Source: Odoribacteraceae bacterium (GTDB lineage: Bacteria; Bacteroidota; Bacteroidia; Bacteroidales; Marinifilaceae). From it: a stretch of DNA of 11,373 bases. The stretch lies in the NCBI GenBank assembly GCA_031279175.1, contig JAITJA010000043.1:1-11373 (forward strand). Reading direction: 5' to 3'. The notes below the pieces were generated by a model. That model worked only from the letters and a program-made list of their open reading frames with translations, was not told the origin of the DNA and ran no database searches. This document shows positions 1-5,765 of the stretch, in pieces. Position numbers and translations under genes: made by a program. How positions within the stretch are numbered: position 1 is the first letter of the stretch; the number at the start of each line of letters is the position of its first letter.

Positions 1-84
1 GTTTGACTACCCAAACAGCTTGTTTGACCCGTCAAACAGCTTGTTTGACCACTCAAACAGCTTGTTTGACCCGTCAAACAGCTT
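1..84. repeat. 21-bp tandem array of short palindromes, four copies
   Basis: Four contiguous 21-bp units start at 1, 22, 43 and 64. Units 2 and 4 are identical: the palindrome GTTTGACCCGTCAAAC followed by AGCTT. Units 1 and 3 differ only in the centre (CTACC and CCACT for CCCGT). The arms GTTTGA and TCAAAC flank a 4-nt centre. Across each unit junction the arms TCAAACA and TGTTTGA also pair around GCT, so every internal arm has two possible partners. The array starts at the first base of the window and may continue upstream. It has no unique spacers, so it is not a CRISPR array. The open reading frame through it only exists because 21 is a multiple of three. Function is unknown; a multi-site operator or a REP-like intergenic element are both possible. 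Confidence 0.9.
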
Positions 85-125
85 GCCGGACACTCCCGCG
101 AGCCTCGCGCGAGCGTCAACGAAAG

Positions 126-141
126 CCGGTGACATCACCGG
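126..141. repeat. Perfect short inverted repeat (7-2-7)
   Basis: CCGGTGA and TCACCGG form perfect 7-bp arms around CA. The 7-2-7 geometry equals that of units 2 and 4 of the neighbouring array, although the sequence differs. It may be a protein-binding site or a small REP-like hairpin; nothing nearby settles which. Confidence 0.5.
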
Positions 142-426
142 GGGACAAGATAGCCCGGGAATTTACCGGGATCATGGCCGCGCGTCACGCGAAACAAGCA
201 TTGATCCCGTTACTTGATAGACAACCATTGAAACAAGAAGCGCGAGCAGCGCGGGTCCCGCCGAGGCGACGCCCGTCGCGCCCGGTATAGATATTCCCCG
301 CGCTCGCGGCGAGAAATATCCCCTTCACTGCCCGGGAGTAGCGTCGCGTCCGCCCGTGCAAAAATCAAGGAGAAGTTTTTTTTTGTTTGAGAACTAACAA
401 AGCGAGAGGGGCGCTATTTTTATCCG

Positions 427-434
427 TATTTTTG
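427..434 (+). promoter_or_regulatory. Bacteroidota-type -7 element before the DUF6913-dapA operon
   Basis: TATTTTTG fits TAnnTTTG exactly and lies 32 bp before the start codon at 467, predicting a leader of roughly 25 nt. No TTG/TTTG -33 element is seen 19-21 bp upstream, so only the -7 half is supported. The sequence before the ATG is A-rich and has no Shine-Dalgarno motif, as usual in this phylum. Confidence 0.5.
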
Positions 435-466
435 TCAGGGATGTTTACCTAAAATGAAATGAAATC

Positions 467-982
467 ATGTTCGAGAATTTCAAGAAAAAACTGAAAAGGA
501 ACCGGTTGGCGCGAAGACCAGTGCACGCGCCGCGGGATTTGTCGTTCCAAAACTTCCAGACGGCGCGCGCGTGCCTCCTGTTCGGGATCGACGGGGAGAG
601 CAGCGCGGCGGAGATCGAGACACTGGCAAAGACGCTGGGCGGGAGGATGAAAGTAGAGGTGTTAATCCTGGACGGGGATCCCGACGCGGCGACGGACAGG
701 GTCGAGGGCGCCGTCTACGCGAGCGAGGGAGACGTGTCATTGTCTGGCAAGTTCATGAACACGCGTCTTGACGAGATGATCCGTTTCCCGTACGACTTGC
801 TGGTAGACCTTTCCCGCGGCGCCAGCAGCGTCGGGGACTACCTGCTCAAGTCCTCCGTCGCCAAGTGCAAGATCGGCATGGAGCGGGATGGTTTCCAGTG
901 TGATATTGTCTTCGAGGGAGTGGAGGGGTTAGAGGAACTGGAGCATCGTTTAAACGAGTTACTGGAGAAAATTAAAACATAG
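467..982 (+). CDS. DUF6913-type conserved protein of the Bacteroidota
   Basis: A 171-aa protein with no signal peptide or membrane segment, so probably cytoplasmic. It begins with a very basic stretch (residues 5-22, many Lys and Arg). A short alpha/beta body follows: strands near CLLFGID (36-42) and VEVLILDG (63-70), the segment MIRFPYDLLVDLS (about 103-115), then an acidic C-terminal helix. The order, length and the YDLLVDLS-type segment match the DUF6913 proteins that Bacteroidales often carry just before dapA. This is from memory of the family, not a search. No catalytic motif is recognised and the function is unknown. The stop codon is 9 bp before the dapA start, so the two are almost certainly co-transcribed, which suggests but does not prove a link to lysine or cell-wall precursor synthesis. 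Confidence 0.8.
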   Translation: MFENFKKKLKRNRLARRPVHAPRDLSFQNFQTARACLLFGIDGESSAAEIETLAKTLGGRMKVEVLILDGDPDAATDRVEGAVYASEGDVSLSGKFMNTRLDEMIRFPYDLLVDLSRGASSVGDYLLKSSVAKCKIGMERDGFQCDIVFEGVEGLEELEHRLNELLEKIKT

Positions 983-991
983 TATCATATC

Positions 992-1867
992 ATGAAAAAA
1001 TTTTCCGGGGTAGGGGTGGCGCTGGTCACCCCGTTTGATGAATCCGGCCGGGTAGACGAGAATTCGTTGCGGACGGTGGTTGATCACGTGATTGGCGGCG
1101 GCGTGGATTACCTGGTGGCGCTGGGGACGACCTCCGAGGTGGCGACGCTCTCGAGGAGCGAGCGCGAGCGAGTGGTAGCGGTAATCGTCGAGCAAAACGC
1201 TGGCCGGTTGCCCGTCGTGATCGGCGTCGGTGGCAACAACACGGCGAGCATCCTGGAGGAGTTGCGCGCGTTGCCGTACCTGCGGCACGGGGACGCGATC
1301 CTGACGGTAGCACCTTATTATAACAAGCCAAGCCAACAAGGGTTGTACCTCCATTTTAAGGCGATAGCGGAGCGTTCGCCGTTGCCGTTGATCTTGTATA
1401 ACGTGCCGGGGAGGTGTGCCGTGAATATTTCCGCCGAGACCGTCTCGCGGCTGGCGAGCGAGTTCGAGAATATTATCGCGGTGAAGGAGGCGTCGGGGAA
1501 CTTCGAGCAGGCTACCGCTATTGCCGCCGGGAAACCGGACAATTTCTTGTTGCTCTCGGGTGATGACGCGGTGGCGCTTCCTTTTATTTCCATTGGCGCG
1601 GAGGGAGTGATTTCCGTGGTGGCCAACGCCCTGCCTGACGAGTTTGTATCGATGATCCACCAGGCGCTGGACGGGGAGTTCGAGGAGGCGAGGGAGATTC
1701 ATTTTCGCCTGCGCCACCTGTACAAGGCCCTCTTCGAGGAGGGTAACCCGGCGGGCGTGAAGGCAGCCCTGCACGCGCGGGGAATCATCGAGGAGAATTA
1801 TTTACGCTTGCCCTTGTGCCCGGTGAGCGACGCGCTCTACCGGGAGATCCAGACCGCCTTGTTATAA
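992..1867 (+). CDS. dapA: 4-hydroxy-tetrahydrodipicolinate synthase
   Basis: A 291-aa cytoplasmic TIM-barrel enzyme of the DHDPS/N-acetylneuraminate lyase family. It condenses pyruvate with aspartate semialdehyde, the first committed step to diaminopimelate and lysine. The Schiff-base lysine is K165 in AVKEASG, the proton-relay tyrosine is Y136 in LYNVPGR with R141 behind it, the threonine pair is T46/T47 in LGTTSE, and Y110 lies in APYYNKPSQQG. Length is normal for the family. The second glycine of the usual GTTGE is Ser here, a change without gap. The start follows the DUF6913 stop by 9 bp and the N-terminus (MKKFSGVGVALVTPF) is typical of Bacteroidota DapA. The related lyases NanA and KDG aldolase are less likely given the Bacteroidota dapA context and the lysine-pathway residues. 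The gene converges on the HD phosphohydrolase gene, with 11 bp between stop codons. Confidence 0.96.
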   Translation: MKKFSGVGVALVTPFDESGRVDENSLRTVVDHVIGGGVDYLVALGTTSEVATLSRSERERVVAVIVEQNAGRLPVVIGVGGNNTASILEELRALPYLRHGDAILTVAPYYNKPSQQGLYLHFKAIAERSPLPLILYNVPGRCAVNISAETVSRLASEFENIIAVKEASGNFEQATAIAAGKPDNFLLLSGDDAVALPFISIGAEGVISVVANALPDEFVSMIHQALDGEFEEAREIHFRLRHLYKALFEEGNPAGVKAALHARGIIEENYLRLPLCPVSDALYREIQTALL

Positions 1868-1878
1868 GGCGGGCGGCG

Positions 1879-3948
1879 TCAGCCGGGATCGTTTTCCCCC
1901 GCGGGATCCCGGTCGTCTTTCTCCAGCTTCGGGTAGGTGACGCGGGCGTGATAGATGGTGACCAGCTGCTCCGTGTAGACCCGCTTGACCGTGGCGATAT
2001 CCTTGAAAGTGATGTCCGCGTTGTTAAATCTTCCCTCCTTGAGCTGGGTATTGATCAGCTCGTTTACCAGCTTGCTGATATTTTCTTCATTCTTGACCTC
2101 TAACGTGCGCGAGGCGGCCTCGACGGCGTCTGCCATCATGACTACCGCGCACTCCTTGCTACCCGGGTCCGGCCCGGGATAGGTGAACGCAGCCTCGTCC
2201 GCGTCGCGATCGGGATACTTGTTCTTGTACGAGACATAAAAATACTTGGCCTTACTCTTCCCGTGGTGAGTACGGATAAAATTGATGATTGCATCCGGCA
2301 GGTTATGTTTATGTGCCAGCTCGACGCCCTGCATGACGTGCCCGATGACGATACGCGCGCTTTCATCGAAATCGAGAGCCGCGTGCGGGTTCCCCCCCCC
2401 GGTCTGGTTTTCAATAAACATGATCGGGTCGCGCGTCTTCCCGATGTCGTGATAGAGGGCCCCGGTACGCGCTAACAGGGGGCTTCCCCCGATATGATAG
2501 ACGGCCTCTTCGGCGAGGTTAGCCACCATCAGGGAGTGCTGGAAAGTGCCCGGGGCCTTCTTCGTCAAGAGGCGCAGGAGGGGATGGTTGGGATTAGAGA
2601 ACTCGATCAAGCTGATTTCCGAGGTATACCCGAACAACTTTTCGAACAGGTAGAGCACCGGGTAAGTGAGGCACAGCAACAGGGCGTTCCCGGTCAGGGA
2701 GGCCAGCGCGAGCAAGTCTTCCGTCGTGAACGCGTCCTGCTGGACGAGCGTGAAGGCGCTATACACGAGGATATACGCGGCCAGGACGAGGGTGACGGCG
2801 AGGAACAGTTGCCCGCGGCGTTGCAAGTGGGAAAGACTGTAAATGGAGACGATCCCGCCGGATAATTGCATGAACACGTACATGTAGCTGTTCGGGGCCA
2901 GGTAGGCCAGCAGCAACACGGCGCCCAGCAACAGGAACAGGGCCGCCCGGCTACCAAACAAGATATTGACGATGATGGGAAAGAAAAGCACCGGTACCAG
3001 CAAGAAATGTAGCTCCAGGGAATATCCCAGTATTCCCACGAGCACCGTCAGCAGGAACATGCAATGGAGAAACACGAAGTCCTTGTTGCTATAAAAAAGC
3101 CGCTTCCGCGAGAAATAGAGGAAGATCGAGAAACTCGCGAGCGCGATCAACGTCAATATCGTTTGGGAGATCGTGATGAGCAGCCTGGAGCGCGCGGAGC
3201 CGATTGTCTTTGCCTGTTCGATCTTGAACGACTCGAGGAGCGCGTATTTCTCCGGCGAGACCCGTTCGTTCTTGGTAATGATCGTCTCTCCCCGGTGCAC
3301 CATGCCGTGGATACGGTTTATTTCCTTTAATCTTTTCTCCAGGGAGAGGCGCGTTTTCTGTTTGTCGTAGACGAGATTCGGCTTCAGGTAATCGTTCAAG
3401 TCCAGGTCGATCAAGCTTTTCTTCGTCTCCCCCGGCAAGCTCGTGCCATTAATAAAGTCGACCAGCGCGGAATACGCGTTTTTCAACGTGTAGACCTGGT
3501 TAAAGTCCATTTCGCTGGCGAAATTATTCCTTGCCACCGTGATCGCGCGGAGATCCTCCTGGCGGAGTTCCCCGGGCAAGAGCAGGATCCCCTTCTCGTA
3601 GATCTCCTGCAACTTGTTGACGACGGGGGCGGCGTGTTGCGCGTTGCTGACGCGATCGCGGAAGCGGTTTACTTGTACCGGCATGACCGTCTCCACGCGG
3701 TAAAATATCGGGGGGTGTTCGCGCGCGATCTTCTCGGCCTCGGCCTGCAACTCCTCCGGCGTCTTGTGGATAGGGAAATCGAACGGGGCGACCAGCGTCT
3801 CGTGGTTCCAGGGCATTCCCTTCTGGTAAGAGGAATCAAAGCTGGCGATCTTGGGGAGGAGCGCGACGATCACGGCACTAATGATCAAAATAATGCCAAT
3901 CTTGAGTAGATGCTGGAGCATCCGTCGTTTTTTATTCTTTTCCAACAT
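1879..3948 (-). CDS. 7TM-HD phosphohydrolase, PgpH/YqfF-like (probable c-di-AMP phosphodiesterase)
   Basis: A 689-aa inner-membrane protein with the 7TMR-HD layout. One N-terminal TM helix (about 14-32) precedes a long exported domain (about 33-255, 7TMR-HDED type, with PWNHETLVAPFDFPI at its start). A cluster of about six TM helices follows (256-436), then a cytoplasmic HD domain. Likely metal ligands and HD signature residues are H471 (FQHSLM), H500-D501 (YHDIGK), H537, H561/H562 (RTHHGKS) and D607 (MMADAVEAASR). Characterised relatives such as Listeria PgpH hydrolyse c-di-AMP to pApA; the substrate here is inferred. The start at 3948 (MLEKNKKRR) is chosen over an in-frame Met at 4020. The upstream Met lies inside a terminator-like hairpin, and 3948 gives a normal short basic N-terminus before TM1. 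A run of nine G encodes Gly517-519 inside the HD domain. The gene lies downstream of folE and fabD but seems able to be transcribed separately. Confidence 0.9.
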   Translation of the reverse strand: MLEKNKKRRMLQHLLKIGIILIISAVIVALLPKIASFDSSYQKGMPWNHETLVAPFDFPIHKTPEELQAEAEKIAREHPPIFYRVETVMPVQVNRFRDRVSNAQHAAPVVNKLQEIYEKGILLLPGELRQEDLRAITVARNNFASEMDFNQVYTLKNAYSALVDFINGTSLPGETKKSLIDLDLNDYLKPNLVYDKQKTRLSLEKRLKEINRIHGMVHRGETIITKNERVSPEKYALLESFKIEQAKTIGSARSRLLITISQTILTLIALASFSIFLYFSRKRLFYSNKDFVFLHCMFLLTVLVGILGYSLELHFLLVPVLFFPIIVNILFGSRAALFLLLGAVLLLAYLAPNSYMYVFMQLSGGIVSIYSLSHLQRRGQLFLAVTLVLAAYILVYSAFTLVQQDAFTTEDLLALASLTGNALLLCLTYPVLYLFEKLFGYTSEISLIEFSNPNHPLLRLLTKKAPGTFQHSLMVANLAEEAVYHIGGSPLLARTGALYHDIGKTRDPIMFIENQTGGGNPHAALDFDESARIVIGHVMQGVELAHKHNLPDAIINFIRTHHGKSKAKYFYVSYKNKYPDRDADEAAFTYPGPDPGSKECAVVMMADAVEAASRTLEVKNEENISKLVNELINTQLKEGRFNNADITFKDIATVKRVYTEQLVTIYHARVTYPKLEKDDRDPAGENDPG
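1883..1912 (+). terminator. Hairpin serving as probable dapA terminator, inside the opposing gene
   Basis: Perfect 8-bp arms CCGGGATC (1883-1890) and GATCCCGG (1905-1912) enclose a 14-nt loop. On the plus strand they are followed by TCGTCTTTCTCC, a pyrimidine-rich but imperfect T tract. The hairpin starts 16 bp after the dapA stop codon. It lies wholly within the last codons of the convergent HD gene, because the 11 bp between the stop codons cannot hold a terminator. The T tract is weak, so intrinsic termination is only moderately supported. Confidence 0.5.
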
Positions 3949-3970
3949 ATAAATCGAGTGAAATACGCGA

Positions 3971-3978
3971 GAAAGGTA
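3971..3978 (-). promoter_or_regulatory. Near-consensus -7 element before the HD gene
   Basis: On the minus strand the sequence reads TACCTTTC, one base off TAnnTTTG. It lies just downstream of the hairpin that follows fabD and 22 bp before the chosen start at 3948. No clear -33 element was found. It supports the 3948 start and independent expression of the HD gene, but weakly. Confidence 0.3.
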
Positions 3979-3989
3979 GAGATAAAATT

Positions 3990-4029
3990 CCGACGGGCGC
4001 GAGAAAAAACATCTTTTCACACCCGTCGG
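3990..4029 (-). terminator. Terminator-like hairpin after fabD
   Basis: In the direction of the fabD transcript, perfect 8-bp arms CCGACGGG and CCCGTCGG enclose a 24-nt loop that itself contains GAAAA/TTTTC arms. The 3' arm is followed by AATTTTATC, a short T-rich stretch. A second small hairpin (CGGGA/TCCCG, 4034-4048) sits directly after the fabD stop codon. Together they suggest that most folE-fabD transcripts end here. The long loop and short T tract make this a moderate call. Confidence 0.5.
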
Positions 4030-4049
4030 TTCGCGGGAGGTGTTCCCGG

Positions 4050-4925
4050 TTACTCGATACCGGCGCTCTCCGCGCCCGGGCTAATCTTCGCGATCAACCC
4101 TTGCAGTACCTTCCCGGGGCCGATCTCGAGGAAAGCGTTTACCCCGTCGGCGACCATGTTTTGCACGGTACGCGTCCAGCGCACGGGGGCGGTCAGCTGG
4201 TCGACCAGGTTCTGCCGGATGAGCGCCGGGTCCGTCACGGGGAGCGCGTTCACGTTCTGGTAGACGGGGCAGGCGGGGGTAGAGAATGACGTGTTCAGGA
4301 TTGCCACGGCCAGCTCCTGCCTGGCCGGCTCCATCAGCGGGGAGTGGAAAGCCCCCCCCACGTTGAGCGGCAGGACGCGCTTTGCACCGGCGGCCTTCAG
4401 CTTCTCGGCGGCGATCCCGACGCCCTTGATACTACCGGAGATCACCAGTTGTCCGGGACAATTGTAATTGGCCGTGACGACCACCTCGTCGATCCCTGCC
4501 AGCACCTCCTCGACCGTCTCGTCGGGCAGGCCCAGCACGGCAGCCATCGTGGAGGGCGTCATCTCGCACGCCTTCTGCATGGCCCGCGCGCGGGCGCTCA
4601 CCAGCCGTAGACCGTCTTCAAAAGAGAGTGTCCCGTTCGCCACCAGCGCGGAGAACTCGCCCAGGGAGTGTCCCGCCACTGCCGCCGGTTTCTCGTCCAG
4701 CGACCCGGCCAGGATGACCGAGTGAAGAAAGATGGCCGGTTGCGTGACCTTCGTCTGCTTCAGCTCCTCGCTCGACCCGTGAAACATCAGGTCGGTGACG
4801 CGAAAGCCGAGGATCTCGTTGGCTTGTTCAAAGAGCGCGCGCGCCGCGGGGGAGGTCTCGTGGAGATTCTTCCCCATGCCTGGGAACTGGGCGCCCTGGC
4901 CCGGGAATACAAATGCTCGTTTCAT
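4050..4925 (-). CDS. fabD: Malonyl-CoA:acyl carrier protein S-malonyltransferase
   Basis: A 291-aa cytoplasmic enzyme that moves malonyl from CoA to ACP to supply type II fatty acid synthesis. The nucleophile is S87 in the elbow motif GHSLG (85-89) and the catalytic histidine is H194 in GGAFHSPLM. R112 in LVSARARAMQ should bind the malonyl carboxylate. The oxyanion region is FPGQGAQ near the N-terminus, and NCPGQLVISG (155-164) is a family hallmark. Length and both subdomains are normal. A run of eight G encodes VGGA just before H194. The start (MKRAFVFPGQGAQ) is the only reasonable one. It follows the folE stop by 16 bp, so the two genes probably share a transcript. A polyketide-type acyltransferase is unlikely: the protein stands alone and lies among housekeeping genes. 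Confidence 0.97.
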   Translation of the reverse strand: MKRAFVFPGQGAQFPGMGKNLHETSPAARALFEQANEILGFRVTDLMFHGSSEELKQTKVTQPAIFLHSVILAGSLDEKPAAVAGHSLGEFSALVANGTLSFEDGLRLVSARARAMQKACEMTPSTMAAVLGLPDETVEEVLAGIDEVVVTANYNCPGQLVISGSIKGVGIAAEKLKAAGAKRVLPLNVGGAFHSPLMEPARQELAVAILNTSFSTPACPVYQNVNALPVTDPALIRQNLVDQLTAPVRWTRTVQNMVADGVNAFLEIGPGKVLQGLIAKISPGAESAGIE

Positions 4926-4941
4926 AGCGTGTAATATTAGT

Positions 4942-5550
4942 TTAATGAAAATTGTTACTGATTAGGCGGATAAACTCCTCCCGCGTGGCCAGCTTCTCGA
5001 AAGCGCCGCTGAAGTCGGAGGTCGTCGTCACCGAGTGTTGTTTTTGCACCCCGCGCATCACCATGCACGTGTGTTGTGCCTCGATAACGACGGCCACGCC
5101 CAGCGGGTTCAGCGTCTCGTGTATGCAGGTCTTGATGTCATGCGTCAGGCGTTCTTGCAACTGCAATCGCCTGGCGAAGGCCTCCACGACGCGGGCGATC
5201 TTGCTCAGCCCGGTGATATACCCGTTCGGGATATACGCCACGTGTGCTCGCCCGAAGAAGGGGAGCAGGTGGTGCTCGCAGAGGGAATAGATCTCTATAT
5301 CTTTCACGATTACCATCTGGCGATAATCCTCTTTAAAGAGAGCCGAGCGCAGGATCTCTGCCGGGTCTTGCGCGTATCCTTTTGTCAGGAACTGCATGGA
5401 TTTGGCCACGCGGGACGGTGTGTTCCGCAATCCTTCTCGCCCGGTATCTTCCCCCAGCAGGCGAATGATCTCCCGGTAATGTTCGCTTAATTGCCTTGTC
5501 TTCTCCTCGTTGAAATGCTCTACGTTCTGGTAATCCGGTTCGATGTTCAT
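4942..5550 (-). CDS. folE: GTP cyclohydrolase I
   Basis: A 202-aa cytoplasmic enzyme that converts GTP to 7,8-dihydroneopterin triphosphate, the entry to folate and other pterins. Zinc ligands are C91 and H94 in SLCEHHLLPF and C162 in QHTCMVMRG. H93 and H160 match the catalytic histidines of the family. SKIARVVEAFARRLQLQERLT (from about residue 116) is the usual conserved helix, and the C-terminus carries the TSDFSGAF-type segment. The frame is open up to a Met at 5583, but that Met lies upstream of the -7 element at 5580-5573. The Met at 5550 (MNIEPDYQ) is therefore chosen, giving a leader of roughly 15 nt and a normal length. The 11 extra residues of the longer form (with two Cys) are not typical. 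It is the first gene of a minus-strand operon with fabD. Confidence 0.95.
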   Translation of the reverse strand: MNIEPDYQNVEHFNEEKTRQLSEHYREIIRLLGEDTGREGLRNTPSRVAKSMQFLTKGYAQDPAEILRSALFKEDYRQMVIVKDIEIYSLCEHHLLPFFGRAHVAYIPNGYITGLSKIARVVEAFARRLQLQERLTHDIKTCIHETLNPLGVAVVIEAQHTCMVMRGVQKQHSVTTTSDFSGAFEKLATREEFIRLISNNFH

Positions 5551-5572
5551 CTTGATTCGTTTAAAACAGGGG

Positions 5573-5580
5573 CAAAAGTA
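5573..5580 (-). promoter_or_regulatory. Bacteroidota-type -7 element of folE
   Basis: The minus strand reads TACTTTTG, an exact TAnnTTTG match, ending 22 bp before the start codon at 5550. No good -33 element is seen at the expected distance. Its position overlaps the longer folE frame (Met at 5583) and is the main reason to prefer the start at 5550. Confidence 0.5.
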
Positions 5581-5600
5581 CAACTAAAATTACAAACGCG

Positions 5601-5634
5601 ATTACCCGCGCCCGCGTCATGCCGCCGGGGTAAT
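5601..5634. promoter_or_regulatory. Inverted repeat between the divergent -7 elements
   Basis: Perfect 7-bp arms ATTACCC (5601-5607) and GGGTAAT (5628-5634) are separated by 20 bp of GC-rich DNA. They lie between the folE and DUF4954 -7 elements. Arm centres are about 27 bp apart, which could suit a looped or tandem regulator site. Position is the only support for a regulatory role; chance is not excluded. Confidence 0.3.
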
Positions 5635-5669
5635 GCCGGGAGCGATACAGGCTTTTTGATATTTCTCGT

Positions 5670-5677
5670 TACATTTG
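5670..5677 (+). promoter_or_regulatory. Bacteroidota-type -7 element for the DUF4954-glmS operon
   Basis: TACATTTG is an exact TAnnTTTG match, followed by GC as in many Bacteroidota promoters. It predicts a transcription start near 5684 and an unusually long leader of about 80 nt before the ATG at 5766. No clear -33 TTG is seen 19-21 bp upstream. Confidence 0.5.
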
Positions 5678-5690
5678 CACGTTGACCACC

Positions 5691-5734
5691 GGGAAGGGGA
5701 ACGGACAGGGGGGACGGGAAGGGGGACGGACAGG
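5691..5734 (+). repeat. G-rich 19-bp direct repeat in the DUF4954-glmS leader
   Basis: GGGAAGGGGAACGGACAGG (5691-5709) recurs at 5716-5734 with one change (A to G at the tenth base), a 25-bp period. The stretch holds five runs of three or more G on the plus strand (5691, 5696, 5708, 5716, 5721), with gaps of 2, 8, 2 and 2 nt, so a G-quadruplex is possible in the DNA or the leader RNA. It lies downstream of the predicted transcription start and upstream of the AT-rich sequence at the start codon. Confidence 0.6.
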
Positions 5735-5765
5735 CCACGGGTATTACTTGAATATTTAATAAAAC

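Larger units (their letters stand above)
85..466. other. Intergenic region without a supported gene
   Basis: About 380 bp with no convincing gene. The left part is very GC-rich with repeated CGCG and CCGGG words. An imperfect hairpin lies at 290-320 (GATATT pairing with AATATC, with partial pairing inside), and GCGAC/GTCGC arms lie at 266-279. A run of nine T sits at 376-384. From about 360 the sequence becomes AT-richer up to the start at 467, as expected for a promoter and leader. One frame stays open from 3 to 290, but its product is the repeat translation followed by an Arg-rich low-complexity tail. Confidence 0.6.

Noticed and set aside
1..84. CRISPR array
   Set aside because: Units are contiguous, with no unique spacers of about 30 bp and no cas genes. 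The same reasoning excludes 10875-11105, where spacers are repeated rather than unique.
3..290. Open frame of 95 aa through the left array
   Set aside because: Its first third is the in-frame translation of a 21-bp repeat and the rest is Arg-rich low complexity. There is no start context and no recognisable domain.
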